From Streptomyces sp. JB150 (GTDB lineage Bacteria; Actinomycetota; Actinomycetes; Streptomycetales; Streptomycetaceae): a stretch of 64,000 nt of DNA. The translations under genes and the position numbers were made by a program. Each line of letters starts with the position of its first letter. The stretch's first letter is position 1. Below, one piece after another: positions 26,648 through 36,614 of this stretch. The stretch is from assembly GCF_011193355.1 (NCBI RefSeq), contig NZ_CP049780.1, positions 6,540,634-6,604,633 of the forward strand, read 5' to 3'. The notes under the pieces are model-generated. The model ran no database searches, was not told where the DNA came from, and worked only from the letters and a program-made list of their open reading frames with translations.

Positions 26648-27880
26648 ATGAGGCGCTGGGGGAGCAGGCGACGCACGGTACGCGCGGTACGGGCCGAACG
26701 AGGGCCAGGGAGGGGGTACGGGGGACGGGTACCGGCGGTGATCGCCGCCGTCGCGGCACTGGCCGCCCTCACCGGCGCCGCCCCCGCGCGGGCACACGAC
26801 ACGGCCCCGGCGACCCCGCCCTGGTCCTCGTCCTCGTCCTCGTCCTCGTCCTCCTGGTCATGGTCCCTGAAGGACACCGGCACCCCCGACGTGCGCTTCC
26901 GCGGCCTCGCCGCCGTCGGGCGGGACGTCGCCTGGGTCTCCGGCACCGGCGGAACGGTCCTGCGGACCACCGACGGGGGAGCGAGCTGGCGGAACGTCTC
27001 GCCGCCCGGCGCCACGGACCTCCAGTTCCGGGACATCGAGGCGTTCGACGCGCGGCGGGCGGTGGTGCTCGCCATCGGCGAGGGCGAGGCCTCCCGCGTG
27101 TACCGCACGGACGACGGGGGAGCGACCTGGACGGAGTCGTTCCGCAACACCGACCCGCGCGCCTTCTACGACTGCATGACCTTCTTCGACCGCCGCCACG
27201 GCCTGGCGATGAGCGACCCGGTGGACGGCAGGTTCCGCATCCTGGCCACGCGCGACGGCGGCCGCTCCTGGACGGTGCTGCCGGACGCGGGCATGCCGCC
27301 CGCCCTGGACGGCGAGGCCGGGTTCGCGGCGAGCGGGCAGTGCCTGGTCGCCTCCGGCCCGCGGGACGTGTGGCTGGCCACCGGCGGGGCGGCACGCGCG
27401 CGGGTGCTGCACTCCGCGGACCGCGGGCTGACGTGGACGGCCACCGACACCCCGCTCCCGGCCGGCGACCCGGCCCGGGGCGTCTTCGCGCTCGCCTTCC
27501 GCGACCGCGACCGCGACCGTGACGGCGACGGCGATCGTGACCGTGACCGCCACGGCGGCCGCCTCCACGGCCTCGCGGTGGGCGGCGACTACCGCCCCGA
27601 CCAGAGCGCGCCCCGCGCGGCGGCGCACACCGCCGACGGCGGCCGTACCTGGCGCCCCGCCACCACGGCCCCGCCCGCCTACCGCTCCGGCGTCGCCTGG
27701 CTCCCGCACCACCGCGCCGCCGCCCTGGCCGTCGGCCCCACGGGCACCGACCTCACCACGGACGCCGGCCGCACCTGGCGCACGGTCGACACCGGGTCGT
27801 ACGACACCGTGGACTGCGCGCCGGACCGCGGCTGCTGGGCCGCCGGGGAGAAGGGCCGGGTGGCCCAATTGGAGCACTGA
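26648..27880 (+). CDS. Secreted Asp-box (BNR/YCF48-like) beta-propeller protein
   Basis: The protein has 410 residues. A basic N-terminus and hydrophobic segment (VPAVIAAVAALAALTG) end at ARAH, a likely signal peptide. At least six Asp-box motifs are present: TTDGGASW, TDDGGATW, TRDGGRSW, SADRGLTW, TADGGRTW and TTDAGRTW, giving a sialidase/YCF48-like propeller. No catalytic glycosidase residues are evident. Two low-complexity stretches come from microsatellites: a poly-Ser run (TCCTCG repeats, 26821-26855) and an Arg-Asp run (about 27503-27552). TAGCTT lies nine bases before ATG 26648 with no ribosome site, so it may be leaderless. It diverges from ssgD. Confidence 0.85.
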   Translation: MRRWGSRRRTVRAVRAERGPGRGYGGRVPAVIAAVAALAALTGAAPARAHDTAPATPPWSSSSSSSSSSWSWSLKDTGTPDVRFRGLAAVGRDVAWVSGTGGTVLRTTDGGASWRNVSPPGATDLQFRDIEAFDARRAVVLAIGEGEASRVYRTDDGGATWTESFRNTDPRAFYDCMTFFDRRHGLAMSDPVDGRFRILATRDGGRSWTVLPDAGMPPALDGEAGFAASGQCLVASGPRDVWLATGGAARARVLHSADRGLTWTATDTPLPAGDPARGVFALAFRDRDRDRDGDGDRDRDRHGGRLHGLAVGGDYRPDQSAPRAAAHTADGGRTWRPATTAPPAYRSGVAWLPHHRAAALAVGPTGTDLTTDAGRTWRTVDTGSYDTVDCAPDRGCWAAGEKGRVAQLEH

Positions 27881-27892
27881 GCGTGCGGGGCA

Positions 27893-27916
27893 GGCCTGTT
27901 GTCGGCAATGTGGGTA
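27893..27916 (+). promoter_or_regulatory. Candidate SigB-type promoter
   Basis: GCCT (27893-27896), 14 bases, then GGGTAC (27911-27916) fit GNNT-N14-16-GGGTAC. The motif lies 34 bases before the ATG at 27951, a suitable distance, which suggests osmotic or stress induction of that gene. Confidence 0.55.
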
Positions 27917-27950
27917 CCCGTTCACTCATCGTGAAAGGAAGTGAGCGGAC

Positions 27951-28274
27951 ATGCCTCGTGGTTCGAGCCCCAAGCGGGAGCGTCAGTACGAGCACATCAA
28001 GAAGAGCGCCGAGGACCGGGGCGAGAGCACCGGCCGCGCCAAGGAGATCGCGGCGCGCACGGTGAACAAGGAACGCGCCCGTTCCGGCGAGTCCAGGACC
28101 GCCAGCCGCACCTCCACACAGGACATGTCCTCCGGCAAGCGGGGCGGCCAGCGCTCGGGCAAGGGCTCCCAGGGGCCCACCTACGAGCAGCTGTACCAGG
28201 AGGCCAAGAAGCGCAACATCCACGGCCGTTCGGACATGAACAAGGCCCAGTTGCAGCGCGCGCTCGGCAAGTGA
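27951..28274 (+). CDS. Plasmid-stabilisation-like small basic protein with SAP/Rho-N-like end
   Basis: The protein has 107 residues and is very basic. The N-terminal half (SPKRERQYEHIKKSAEDRGE, then KEIAARTVNKERARSGES) is the conserved core of a family annotated in Streptomyces as plasmid stabilization protein. A Ser/Gly/Lys linker follows. The C-terminus YEQLYQEAKKRNIHGRSDMN and KAQLQRALGK resembles a Rho N-terminal/SAP-like helix pair that binds nucleic acid. A purine-rich GGAAGTGAG precedes ATG 27951 and a SigB-type promoter lies just upstream. The family name is historical; a stress-related DNA-associated role is my inference. Confidence 0.8.
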   Translation: MPRGSSPKRERQYEHIKKSAEDRGESTGRAKEIAARTVNKERARSGESRTASRTSTQDMSSGKRGGQRSGKGSQGPTYEQLYQEAKKRNIHGRSDMNKAQLQRALGK

Positions 28275-28325
28275 GCCGTACCGCCGGCCCGCGCGGGCGG
28301 CCGGCCCCGTACGCTCGTCGCCACC

Positions 28326-29477
28326 ATGACGATCGTACGCGTTCCCGCGGGCTGGCCCGCGACCGAGGAAGAGGCCCGCGCCGTCCAGGACGACCTGCGG
28401 GCGCGGGTGGTGCTGGACGAGCCGGGGCCGCCGCCCGGCACCGGGCACGTCACCGGGGTCGACGTCGCCTATGACGACGAGCGGGACGTCGTGGCGGCGG
28501 CGGCCGTGGTCCTGGACGCGGCGACCCTGGACGTCGTCGCCGAGGCCACGGCCGTCGGCCGCATCCCCTTCCCGTACGTGCCGGGCCTGCTGGCCTTCCG
28601 GGAGATCCCGACCGTGCTCGCCGCCCTGGACGCCCTCCCGTGCCCGCCCGGCCTGGTCGTCTGCGACGGCTACGGCCTCGCCCACCCGCGCCGCTTCGGC
28701 CTCGCCAGCCACCTCGGCGTGCTCACCGGCCTGCCGACGATCGGCGTCGCGAAGAACCCCTTCACCTTCGCCTACGACGAACCGGCCGCCCCGCGCGGAG
28801 CGTCGACGCCCCTCCGCGCGGACGACGAGGAGGTCGGCCGCGCCCTGCGCACCCGCGACGACGTCAAGCCGGTCTTCGTCTCCGTCGGCCACCGCGTGAC
28901 CCTCGACAACGCCTGCGCCCACACCCTCGCGCTCACCCCGCGCTACCGCCTCCCCGAGACCACCCGCGAAGCCGACGCCCTGTGCCGCAAGGCGCTGCGC
29001 GAGGCGACGGGGGCCGATGCCCGGGTCGCCGCACGAGCCGCGCAGGGTCCCACCCGCTCATGGGGCCGGTCCCTGTTCGAGCGGCAGCCCGATCCCGTGA
29101 CCTGGGCGGGGGAGGTCCTCGCGGCGGCGGCTTCCTCGGCACGGCTCCCGGAGGTCGACGCGGCGCTCGAGCTGGCGGGTGATTCCGCGCGGTGGAGCCG
29201 GGGCCGGGAGGTCTTCGACCGGATCCGCGGCGGCTCGCTCGCGGCCGAGGCCCGGCTCACCGATGAACAACGGCTCCTGGTCCGTCTCGCCGAGTTGGTC
29301 GCCAAGGTCGCCCACAACGCGGCGGGGCCGCCGCCGCTCTTCGACCACCATGCGGGCTGGCAGATCGGCCCTCTGGCCGCGCGCCTCGCCGACGAGACGT
29401 CCGACCCGGCCGTCCGGAAACGCGTGACGGCCGTGCTGGGGGAGTGGCCCAGGGGCGGCTCGGGCGCTCCGGTCTGA
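28326..29477 (+). CDS. nfi: Endonuclease V fused to a C-terminal helical domain
   Basis: The protein has 383 residues against about 230 for ordinary endonuclease V. Residues 1 to about 225 are a complete Nfi domain: GVDVAYDD (catalytic Asp), VGRIPFPYVPGLLAFREIP and CDGYGLAHPRRFGLASHLGV followed by PTIGVAKNPF, with ETTREADALCRKAL at its usual end. Endo V cuts DNA or RNA near deaminated purines (inosine). Residues about 240-383 form an added Ala-rich helical region (VTWAGEVLAAAASS, VRLAELVAKVAHNAAG, FDHHAGWQIGPLAA) of no family I can name. A GTG at 29098 could start a separate gene but has no ribosome site. TACGCT lies ten bases before the ATG. Confidence 0.85.
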   Translation: MTIVRVPAGWPATEEEARAVQDDLRARVVLDEPGPPPGTGHVTGVDVAYDDERDVVAAAAVVLDAATLDVVAEATAVGRIPFPYVPGLLAFREIPTVLAALDALPCPPGLVVCDGYGLAHPRRFGLASHLGVLTGLPTIGVAKNPFTFAYDEPAAPRGASTPLRADDEEVGRALRTRDDVKPVFVSVGHRVTLDNACAHTLALTPRYRLPETTREADALCRKALREATGADARVAARAAQGPTRSWGRSLFERQPDPVTWAGEVLAAAASSARLPEVDAALELAGDSARWSRGREVFDRIRGGSLAAEARLTDEQRLLVRLAELVAKVAHNAAGPPPLFDHHAGWQIGPLAARLADETSDPAVRKRVTAVLGEWPRGGSGAPV

Positions 29478-29587
29478 ACCGCCGCCCGCGAGGGGATCCG
29501 GACACTCCGCCGCGCCCGGACGCTGAGTAGATGGCCTGAGTACTCGTACGGATGTGCCCATGGCGAGATCGGGGGCACGCTTGCCGT

Positions 29588-29734
29588 ATGACTTCGCACC
29601 GTGCTCCCAAGCCGCTCGCCGACCCCGACCGCCCCGTGGAGCGCGCCGTGACGGCCGCGCTCGTCCTCGCCACGCTCGCGGGCGTCGGGTGGATAGCCGG
29701 GATGATCTACACGGTCGCCCAGTGGCCGCGGTAG
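29588..29734 (+). CDS. Small single-span membrane protein
   Basis: The protein has 48 residues. MTSHRAPKPLADPDRPVERA is followed by one membrane helix (VTAALVLATLAGVGWIAGMI) and YTVAQWPR. Codon third positions are strongly GC, as in real Streptomyces genes, and small conserved proteins of this pattern are common in the genus. No clear ribosome site precedes ATG 29588. Function unknown. Confidence 0.55.
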   Translation: MTSHRAPKPLADPDRPVERAVTAALVLATLAGVGWIAGMIYTVAQWPR

Positions 29735-30047
29735 GGCAGCGCGAACGGGGACGGACGCGCGCCGGGGCGACCACGTGCGCCGGGGCGGTCACCCGCGCCA
29801 GGGCGGTCACGTGCGCCGGATGAGGGGCTCACGCGACCGGCGGCCTACGCGTGTCCTTGAGCGGCGGTGCGTGACCTCATCGGCGCGCGCACTGCGAGCG
29901 GCGCCGCGACCGGCGGCCCGTGCGTGCCCTTCGAACGGCGGGCGGGACCGACGGCAGTCGGGCGGGACCGATCGCCGGCGCCCTGCAGCGGGAGCGGCGC
30001 GCGCCGGCGACCGACGCGCGCCCCCTTTCCGTGCCGGAGGCGGTGCT
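29735..30047. other. 313-bp gap with repeats only
   Basis: No gene was found. The gap holds the 18-bp array at 29764-29817, two loosely similar copies of GCGACCGGCGGCC, and GCGCGCG...CGCGCGC inverted repeats near 29998-30022 that may end transcription of the 30048-31238 gene. Confidence 0.6.
29764..29817. repeat. Three 18-bp tandem repeats
   Basis: Units GGGGCGACCACGTGCGCC, GGGGCGGTCACCCGCGCC and AGGGCGGTCACGTGCGCC are contiguous, just after the small membrane protein gene. Confidence 0.75.
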
Positions 30048-31238
30048 TCAGCGCCGTGCCGCCACCCGGAACGTGATGCCCGCCGCCCGCAGCCGCTCGG
30101 TCAGCGCGTCGCCCATCGCGACCGCCGTGGTGACCTGGCCGGAGGCCGGCGGCAGGTCGTCCGAGGCGAGGCACAGCGCCGCCTCGGCGAAGATCTTCGC
30201 CGTTTCGTCGTAGCCGGGGTCACCGCCCGCGACCTCGGTGTACACCCGCCGGCCGGCGCCCTCGCCGACGAAGCGCACCGAGAACCAGCTCCGCGCCCGC
30301 TTCTCGGCGCTCGGCCCGTCGCCCGGCTTGACCCGGTCGGACAGCCAGCGCCGCGCGGGCGGCACCTGAGCCGCCGCGAACAGCGCGCCGACGGCCGCCA
30401 CCCCGCCGACCGCGACCGGCAGCCGGCGCACGGCGGCGTAGTGCCGGTAGCGGAAGTCGGGTCCGTAACGCTCCAGGGCCTTGGCCGAACGCCGCACGAT
30501 CTGCGGATCGATCGTCGGCAGCGGCAGTGCCCAGGCGCCGACCTCCGGCGCGTACCGCGGACCGCCCGTCGGCGTGACCGCGCGGCGCCCCACCAGCCGC
30601 GGCTCGTGCCGGCGGCGGTCCCGCGCGGCGGCGATCATCTGCCGGCCGCGCGCGAACTGGTTCAGCGCGGAGGCGAACGTGCCGCCGGAGAAGGCCGCGT
30701 CCGCCCGCACGAACCCGTCCACGGTCAGCGGCACCCCCTCCGGCAGCTGCCGGACCGTGAAGTACACCCCCAGATCGTGCGGCACCGAGTCGAAGCCGCA
30801 CGCGTGCACCAGCCGCGCGCCGGTCTCCCGCGCGCGTGCGTCGTGCCGGACGTACATCAGGTCCACGAACTCCGGCTCGCCGGTCAGGTCGAGATAGTCC
30901 GCGCCGGTGTCCGCGCAGGCCGCGACCAGTTCCTCGCCGTACGTCACGTACGGCCCGACCGTCGTGGCCACCACGCGCGCGTGCTCCGCGAGCCGGCGCA
31001 GCGAGGCGGGATCGGCGACGTCCGCCACCAGGACGCCGATCTCCGCGTCGCCGGGCTGCCGTTCGCGCAGTCGTTCGCACAGCCGCCGCAGCTTCTCCTC
31101 GCTGCGGCCCGCGACCGCCCAGCGCAGCCCCTCGGGCGCGTGCGCGGCCAGGTACTCCGCGGTGAGCGTCCCGACGAACCCGGTCGCCCCGAAGAGCACG
31201 ATGTCGTACGGACGGTCCGCCCTTTTCAGCCTGCTCAT
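30048..31238 (-). CDS. Saccharopine dehydrogenase-like / trans-acting enoyl reductase family protein
   Basis: The protein has 396 residues. The N-terminal Rossmann domain has VLFGATGFVGTLTAEYLAAH and WAVAGRSEEKL. The family motif VGPYVTYGEELVAACADTGA and DYLDLTGEPEFV follow, then ARLVHACGFDSVPHDLGV. A hydrophobic stretch (VAVGGVAAVGALFAAAQ) suggests membrane contact. This NAD(P)-dependent family includes the mycobacterial trans-acting enoyl reductases of lipid synthesis and eukaryotic SCCPDH-like proteins; the Streptomyces substrate is unknown. It diverges from the MmcQ/YjbR gene, with 102 bases between the two starts. Confidence 0.85.
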   Translation of the reverse strand: MSRLKRADRPYDIVLFGATGFVGTLTAEYLAAHAPEGLRWAVAGRSEEKLRRLCERLRERQPGDAEIGVLVADVADPASLRRLAEHARVVATTVGPYVTYGEELVAACADTGADYLDLTGEPEFVDLMYVRHDARARETGARLVHACGFDSVPHDLGVYFTVRQLPEGVPLTVDGFVRADAAFSGGTFASALNQFARGRQMIAAARDRRRHEPRLVGRRAVTPTGGPRYAPEVGAWALPLPTIDPQIVRRSAKALERYGPDFRYRHYAAVRRLPVAVGGVAAVGALFAAAQVPPARRWLSDRVKPGDGPSAEKRARSWFSVRFVGEGAGRRVYTEVAGGDPGYDETAKIFAEAALCLASDDLPPASGQVTTAVAMGDALTERLRAAGITFRVAARR

Positions 31239-31340
31239 GACACCTCTCGCTCACCATCGAGCCGCGCAGCCCGCGCCGCTGTCGGTGGCTGAGGCTAGCG
31301 TGAGGAGTGCGCAGCCCGAAGACGAGGCCGGAGGTGGACC

Positions 31341-31721
31341 ATGGCGGTGGCCGCGAGCGCCCTGAAGAAGTGGGAGAAAGTGCGCGAGTTCGCCCTCGCC
31401 CTGCCGGGCGCCGCCGAGGAGTTCCCGTGGGGTGAGTCCGTCGCCAAGGTCAGCGGGAAGGTGTTCGTCTTCCTCGGCGTGGACGACGGCAGCCATCCCC
31501 TGGGCGTCACCGTCAAGCTGACCGACGGCACCGTCCACGCGCACGCCCTGACCGCCCCGGACGCCGAACCCGCCGGATACGGCCTCGGCAAGGCCGGCTG
31601 GGTCAGCGTCCCGCTGGAGCCCAAGGGGGCGCCCCCGGCGGAGCTGCTGTGCGACTGGGTCGAGGAGAGCTACCGCGCGGTCGCCCCCAAGCGCCTGATA
31701 GCGGACCTCGACGCACGCTGA
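31341..31721 (+). CDS. MmcQ/YjbR family protein
   Basis: The protein has 126 residues. LALPGAAEEFPWGESVAKVS and KVFVFLG near the start, TVKLTDG in the middle, and GLGKAGWVSVPLE with LCDWVEESYRAVAPKRL near the end match the MmcQ/YjbR family. Its CyaY-like fold is often annotated as DNA-binding although the activity is uncertain. GAGGCCGGAGG lies upstream and a TAGCGT -10-like box about 40 bases before ATG 31341. The gene appears monocistronic. Confidence 0.88.
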   Translation: MAVAASALKKWEKVREFALALPGAAEEFPWGESVAKVSGKVFVFLGVDDGSHPLGVTVKLTDGTVHAHALTAPDAEPAGYGLGKAGWVSVPLEPKGAPPAELLCDWVEESYRAVAPKRLIADLDAR

Positions 31722-31808
31722 CCCCGGCCCGCGCCCGCCGGACCCCGCCTCGCCGAGCCACCCACGGGCGGCGCCGAACAGCTCATGCCGCCCACCCGGC
31801 CGAAAATG

Positions 31809-31824
31809 GCTAAGCGCTTGCTTG
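31809..31824. promoter_or_regulatory. Palindromic operator-like site upstream of the beta-oxidation operon
   Basis: The sequence GCTAAGCGCTTGCTTG contains the palindrome AAGCGCTT, about 80 bases before ATG 31902. TetR-type repressors of fatty-acid degradation often bind such sites. A second imperfect repeat (TGTTACA...TGTGTCACA) lies nearer the start. Confidence 0.4.
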
Positions 31825-31901
31825 TTCAGGTCTTGTGCGGGCTGGAGCCCGTTCTTACCATCACCGGTGTTACATCAGTTGTGTCACAGCGAGGGGGCTG
31901 G

Positions 31902-33134
31902 ATGACCACGGCCACGACGGCATCGCGCGGACCGCTCTCCGGCGTCCGGGTGATCGAGCTGGCCGGCATCGGCCCCGGACCCTTCGCCGCCATGCTCCTC
32001 GCCGACCTGGGCGCCGACGTGGTCCGCGTGGACCGCCCCGGCGGCCCCGGACTCGGCATCGACCCGGCGTCCGACGTCACCAACCGCAACAAGCGCTCCG
32101 TGATCGTCGACCTGAAGGCCCCCGGCGGCCCCGGCCTGGTCCTCGACCTCGCCGCCCGCGCCGACGTCCTCATCGAGGGCTACCGCCCGGGCGTTGCCGA
32201 ACGGCTCGGCGTCGGCCCCAAGGCCTGCCACGCCCGCAACCCGCGCCTCGTCTACGGCCGGATGACCGGCTGGGGCCAGGACGGCCCGCTCGCCCACCGC
32301 GCGGGCCACGACATCGCGTATCTCGCGCTCACCGGCACCCTCGGCATGATCGGCGCCCCCGGCGAACCGCCCGCCGTGCCCGCCAACCTCCTCGGCGACT
32401 ACGCGGGCGGCTCCCTCTACCTCGTCGTCGGCGTCCTCGCCGCCCTCCACCATGCCCGCGCCGCCGGCACCGGACAGGTGGTCGACGCGGCCATCGTCGA
32501 CGGCGCCGCGCACCTGTCCGCGATGATCCACGGCATGCTGGCCGCCGGCGGCTGGCAGGACCGCCGCGGCGCCAACCTCCTCGACGGCGGCTGCCCCTTC
32601 TACGGCACCTACGAGACCGCCGACGGGCAGTACATGGCCGTCGGCGCGCTGGAGCGGCGGTTCTACGACGAGTTCATGACCCTCCTCGGCATCCCGGAGC
32701 AGGCCCCCGCCCGCGACGACCCCGCCCGCTGGCCGCGGCTGCGCGAAGCCGTCGCCGCCCGCTTCAGGTCCCGTACGCGGGACGAGTGGACGGCCGTCTT
32801 CGAGGGCTCCGACGCGTGCGTGGCGCCCGTGCTGTCCCTGCGCGAGGCCCCGCACCACCCGCACCTCGCCGCGCGGTCCACCTTCACCGGTTACGGCGGC
32901 ATCACCCAGCCCGCGCCCGCCCCCCGCTTCTCCGCGACGCCCACGGCCGTCCGCACCGGCCCGGCCCGCCCCGGCGCCGACACGGCCTCCGTGGCCCGAG
33001 ACTGGGAGGTACCCGGACTCCACCCGCCGCGGACCGGGCCCGCGCCCAGCACCCCCGAGCCGCCCCGCACTCCCGAGCCACCGAGCACCCCCGAGCCGCC
33101 CCGAGCCCACCCTCACCGAAAGGCCCCCTCGTGA
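31902..33134 (+). CDS. CaiB/BaiF family CoA-transferase (alpha-methylacyl-CoA racemase-like)
   Basis: The protein has 410 residues. [20 protein letters not shown] and [13 protein letters not shown] open the domain. [24 protein letters not shown] (conserved Asp region), [20 protein letters not shown] and YLALTGTLG follow as in class III CoA-transferases and methylacyl-CoA racemases. It either epimerises 2-methyl-branched acyl-CoA, letting branched fatty acids enter beta-oxidation, or moves CoA. The C-terminus is a Pro-rich repeat ([17 protein letters not shown]). ATG 31902 follows GAGGGGG. It is the first gene of the operon; its stop overlaps the thiolase start (GTGA). Confidence 0.9.
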   Translation: MTTATTASRGPLSGVRVIELAGIGPGPFAAMLLADLGADVVRVDRPGGPGLGIDPASDVTNRNKRSVIVDLKAPGGPGLVLDLAARADVLIEGYRPGVAERLGVGPKACHARNPRLVYGRMTGWGQDGPLAHRAGHDIAYLALTGTLGMIGAPGEPPAVPANLLGDYAGGSLYLVVGVLAALHHARAAGTGQVVDAAIVDGAAHLSAMIHGMLAAGGWQDRRGANLLDGGCPFYGTYETADGQYMAVGALERRFYDEFMTLLGIPEQAPARDDPARWPRLREAVAARFRSRTRDEWTAVFEGSDACVAPVLSLREAPHHPHLAARSTFTGYGGITQPAPAPRFSATPTAVRTGPARPGADTASVARDWEVPGLHPPRTGPAPSTPEPPRTPEPPSTPEPPRAHPHRKAPS

Positions 33135-34345
33135 GCACCGAAGCGTACGTGTACGACGCGATCCGCACCCCGCGCGGACGCGGCAAGGCGAACGGCGCCC
33201 TGCACGGCACGAAGCCCATCGACCTCGTGGTCGGACTGATCCACGAGATCCGCGACCGCTTCCCCGGCCTGGACCCGGCGGCCGTCGACGACATCGTCCT
33301 CGGCGTCGTCGGCCCGGTCGGGGACCAGGGCTCCGACATCGCGCGGATCGCCGCCATCGCCGCCGGCCTGCCCGACACGGTCGCCGGCGTGCAGGAGAAC
33401 CGCTTCTGTGCGTCCGGCCTGGAAGCCGTCAACCTGGCGGCCGCCAAGGTGCGTTCCGGCTGGGAGGACCTGGTCCTGGCCGGCGGCGTCGAGTCGATGT
33501 CCCGGGTGCCGATGGCCTCCGACGGCGGCGCCTGGTTCAACGACCCGATGACCAACCTCGCGGTCGACTTCGTGCCGCAGGGCATCGGCGCCGACCTGAT
33601 CGCCACCATCGAGGGCTTCTCCCGCCGCGACGTCGACGAGTACGCGGCCCTGTCGCAGGAGCGCGCGGCCACCGCGTGGAAGGAGGGCCGCTTCGAGCGG
33701 TCCGTCGTCCCCGTGAAGGACCGCAACGGACTCGTCGTCCTCGACCACGACGAGCACATGCGCCCCGGCACCACCGCCGACTCCCTCGCCAAGCTCAAGC
33801 CGTCCTTCGCGGACATCGGCGACCTGGGCGGCTTCGACGCCGTGGCGCTGCAGAAGTACCACTGGGTGGAGAAGATCGACCACGTCCACCACGCGGGCAA
33901 CTCCTCCGGCATCGTCGACGGCGCCGCCCTCGTCGCCATCGGCTCCAGGGAGGTCGGCGAGCGCTACGGCCTCACCCCGCGCGCGCGGATCGTCTCCGCC
34001 GCCGTCTCCGGCTCCGAGCCCACCATCATGCTCACCGGACCCGCCCCCGCCACCCGCAAGGCGCTCGCCAAGGCCGGCCTGACCATCGACGACATCGACC
34101 TGGTCGAGATCAACGAGGCGTTCGCGGCGGTCGTGCTGCGCTTCGTGAAGGACATGGGCCTGTCCCTGGACAAGGTCAACGTCAACGGCGGCGCCATCGC
34201 CCTCGGCCACCCCCTCGGCGCCACCGGCGCGATGATCCTCGGCACCCTGGTGGACGAACTGGAGCGCCAGGACAAGCGGTACGGCCTGGCCACCCTCTGC
34301 GTCGGCGGCGGCATGGGCATCGCCACCGTCGTCGAGCGCCTGTGA
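33131..34345 (+). CDS. Acetyl-CoA acetyltransferase (thiolase)
   Basis: The protein has 404 residues. All thiolase landmarks are present: the nucleophilic Cys in [27 protein letters not shown], the [13 protein letters not shown] loop, NEAFAAV, the His in [14 protein letters not shown] and the second Cys in [10 protein letters not shown]. It performs the last step of beta-oxidation, cleaving 3-ketoacyl-CoA (or the reverse condensation). GTG 33131 overlaps the upstream stop by four bases, and the FadB-like gene follows after 41 bases, so the three genes form a degradation operon. Confidence 0.94.
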   Translation: MSTEAYVYDAIRTPRGRGKANGALHGTKPIDLVVGLIHEIRDRFPGLDPAAVDDIVLGVVGPVGDQGSDIARIAAIAAGLPDTVAGVQENRFCASGLEAVNLAAAKVRSGWEDLVLAGGVESMSRVPMASDGGAWFNDPMTNLAVDFVPQGIGADLIATIEGFSRRDVDEYAALSQERAATAWKEGRFERSVVPVKDRNGLVVLDHDEHMRPGTTADSLAKLKPSFADIGDLGGFDAVALQKYHWVEKIDHVHHAGNSSGIVDGAALVAIGSREVGERYGLTPRARIVSAAVSGSEPTIMLTGPAPATRKALAKAGLTIDDIDLVEINEAFAAVVLRFVKDMGLSLDKVNVNGGAIALGHPLGATGAMILGTLVDELERQDKRYGLATLCVGGGMGIATVVERL

Positions 34346-34386
34346 ACTCCCCGCGGACCCACCAGACTTCTACGGAGACCCCTGTC

Positions 34387-36558
34387 ATGACCGAGAGCAC
34401 CACGATCCGCTGGGAACAGGACGACACCGGTGTCGTCACCCTCGTCCTCGACGACCCGAACCAGTCCGCGAACACCATGAACCAGGCGTTCCGCGACTCC
34501 CTCGCCGCGATCACCGACCGCCTGGAGGCCGAGAAGGACTCCCTCCGCGGCGTCATCGTCACCTCCGCGAAGAAGACCTTCTTCGCCGGCGGCGACCTGC
34601 GCGACCTGATCCGCGTCACCCCGGAGACCGCCCAGGAGCTGTTCGACGGCGGCATGGCGATCAAGCGGAACCTGCGCCGCATCGAGACCCTGGGCAAGCC
34701 GGTCGTCGCCGCGATGAACGGCGCGGCCCTCGGCGGCGGCTTCGAGATCGCCCTCGCCTGCCACCACCGGATCGCCCTCGACGCCCCCGGCTCCAAGATC
34801 GGCTGCCCCGAGGTCACCCTCGGCCTGCTCCCCGGCGGCGGCGGAGTCGTCCGCACCGTCCGGCTGCTCGGCATCGCCGACGCCCTGCTGAAGGTGCTGC
34901 TCCAGGGCACCCAGTACAGCCCCCGGCGCGCCCTGGAGAACGGCCTGGTGCACGAGGTGGCCGCGACGCGGGAGGAGATGCTGGCCAAGGCCCGCGCCTT
35001 CATCGACGCCCACCCCGAGTCCCAGCAGCCCTGGGACAGGCCCGGCTACCGCATCCCCGGCGGCACCCCCGCCCACCCGAAGTTCGCCGCCAACCTCCCG
35101 GCCTTCCCGGCCAACCTGCGCAAGCAGACCGGCGGCGCCCCCTACCCGGCCCCGCGCAACATCCTCGCCGCGGCCGTCGAGGGCTCCCAGGTCGACTTCG
35201 AGACCGCCCAGGTCATCGAGGCCCGCTACTTCGTGGAACTGGCCGCCGGGCAGATCTCGAAGAACATGATCCAGGCGTTCTTCTTCGACCTCCAGGCCGT
35301 CAACTCCGGCGCCAACCGCCCCAAGGGCGTCGAACCGCGCCAGGTCCGCAAGGTCGCCGTGCTCGGCGCGGGCATGATGGGCGCCGGCATCGCCTACTCG
35401 TGCGCCCGCGCGGGCATCGACGTCGTCCTGAAGGACGTCTCCCTGGAGGCCGCCCTCAAGGGCAAGGGCTACTCGGAGAAGCTATGCGCCAAGGCCGTCT
35501 CCCGCGGCCGTACCACCCGGGAGAAGGCGGACGCGCTGCTCGCCCGCATCACGCCCACCGCCGACGTGCAGGACCTGGCGGGCTGCGACGCGGTCATCGA
35601 GGCGGTCTTCGAGGACACCGCCCTGAAGCACAAGGTGTTCCAGGAGATCGAGCAGATCGTCGCCCCGGACGCCCTGCTGTGCTCCAACACCTCCACCCTG
35701 CCCATCACCACCCTCGCCGAGGGCGTCGAACGCCAGGCCGACTTCATCGGGCTGCACTTCTTCTCGCCGGTCGACAAGATGCCGCTCGTCGAGATCATCA
35801 AGGGCGCGCGCACCGGCGAGGAGGCGCTGGCCCGCGCCTTCGACCTGGTCCGGCAGATCAACAAGACGCCGATCGTGGTCAACGACTCGCGCGGCTTCTT
35901 CACCTCCCGCGTGATCGGCCACTTCATCAACGAGGGCGTCGCGATGGTCGGCGAGGGCATCGAGCCCGCGTCCGTCGAGCAGGCCGCCGCCCAGGCGGGC
36001 TACCCGGCCAAGGTGCTGTCCCTGATGGACGAACTGACCCTGACCCTGCCCCGCAAGATCCGCAACGAGACGAAGCGGGCCGTCGAGGAGGCGGGCGGCA
36101 CCTGGACCCCGCACCCGGCGGAGGCCGTCATCGACCGCATGGTCGACGAGTTCGGCCGCACCGGCCGCAGCGGCGGCGCCGGCTTCTACGACTACGACGA
36201 CAGCGGCAAGCGCACGGGCCTGTGGCCGGGCCTGCGCGAGCACTTCACCCAGCCCGGCCACACGATCCCCTTCGAGGACATGCGGGAGCGCATGCTCTTC
36301 TCGGAGGCGCTGGACACCGTCCGGCTGCTGGAGGAGGGCGTCCTGACGTCCGTCGCCGACGCCAACATCGGCTCGATCTTCGGCATCGGCTTCCCCGGCT
36401 GGACGGGTGGCGTCCTGCAGTACATCAACGGCTACGAGGGAGGCCTGCCCGGCTTCGTGGCCCGCGCGCGGGAGCTGGCCGAGCGCTACGGCGAGCGGTT
36501 CACGCCCCCTGCGCTGCTGGTCGAGAAGGCGGAGAAGGGGGAGCGCTTCACCGACTAG
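34387..36558 (+). CDS. fadB: Fatty-acid oxidation complex alpha subunit (enoyl-CoA hydratase / 3-hydroxyacyl-CoA dehydrogenase)
   Basis: The protein has 723 residues with the usual FadB order. The N-terminal crotonase domain (about 1-300) has [32 protein letters not shown] and [18 protein letters not shown] Rossmann domain (about 318-500) has [30 protein letters not shown] and SNTSTLP with [17 protein letters not shown]. Two C-terminal dehydrogenase helical domains ([27 protein letters not shown]) follow. It hydrates trans-2-enoyl-CoA and oxidises the product with NAD+, feeding the upstream thiolase. ATG 34387 is the first good start; TACGGAGACC lies before it. Confidence 0.95.
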   Translation: MTESTTIRWEQDDTGVVTLVLDDPNQSANTMNQAFRDSLAAITDRLEAEKDSLRGVIVTSAKKTFFAGGDLRDLIRVTPETAQELFDGGMAIKRNLRRIETLGKPVVAAMNGAALGGGFEIALACHHRIALDAPGSKIGCPEVTLGLLPGGGGVVRTVRLLGIADALLKVLLQGTQYSPRRALENGLVHEVAATREEMLAKARAFIDAHPESQQPWDRPGYRIPGGTPAHPKFAANLPAFPANLRKQTGGAPYPAPRNILAAAVEGSQVDFETAQVIEARYFVELAAGQISKNMIQAFFFDLQAVNSGANRPKGVEPRQVRKVAVLGAGMMGAGIAYSCARAGIDVVLKDVSLEAALKGKGYSEKLCAKAVSRGRTTREKADALLARITPTADVQDLAGCDAVIEAVFEDTALKHKVFQEIEQIVAPDALLCSNTSTLPITTLAEGVERQADFIGLHFFSPVDKMPLVEIIKGARTGEEALARAFDLVRQINKTPIVVNDSRGFFTSRVIGHFINEGVAMVGEGIEPASVEQAAAQAGYPAKVLSLMDELTLTLPRKIRNETKRAVEEAGGTWTPHPAEAVIDRMVDEFGRTGRSGGAGFYDYDDSGKRTGLWPGLREHFTQPGHTIPFEDMRERMLFSEALDTVRLLEEGVLTSVADANIGSIFGIGFPGWTGGVLQYINGYEGGLPGFVARARELAERYGERFTPPALLVEKAEKGERFTD

Positions 36559-36581
36559 CGCGGCGGTCCCAGGGGTGTCAC

Positions 36582-36614
36582 GTGGCTCACCTCGCGCCCG
36601 GCCGGGTGAGCCAC
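36582..36614. terminator. Hairpin between convergent fadB and merR-type genes
   Basis: GTGGCTCACC (36582-36591) pairs with GGTGAGCCAC (36605-36614). The hairpin includes the MerR gene stop and follows the FadB stop by 24 bases. Confidence 0.6.
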
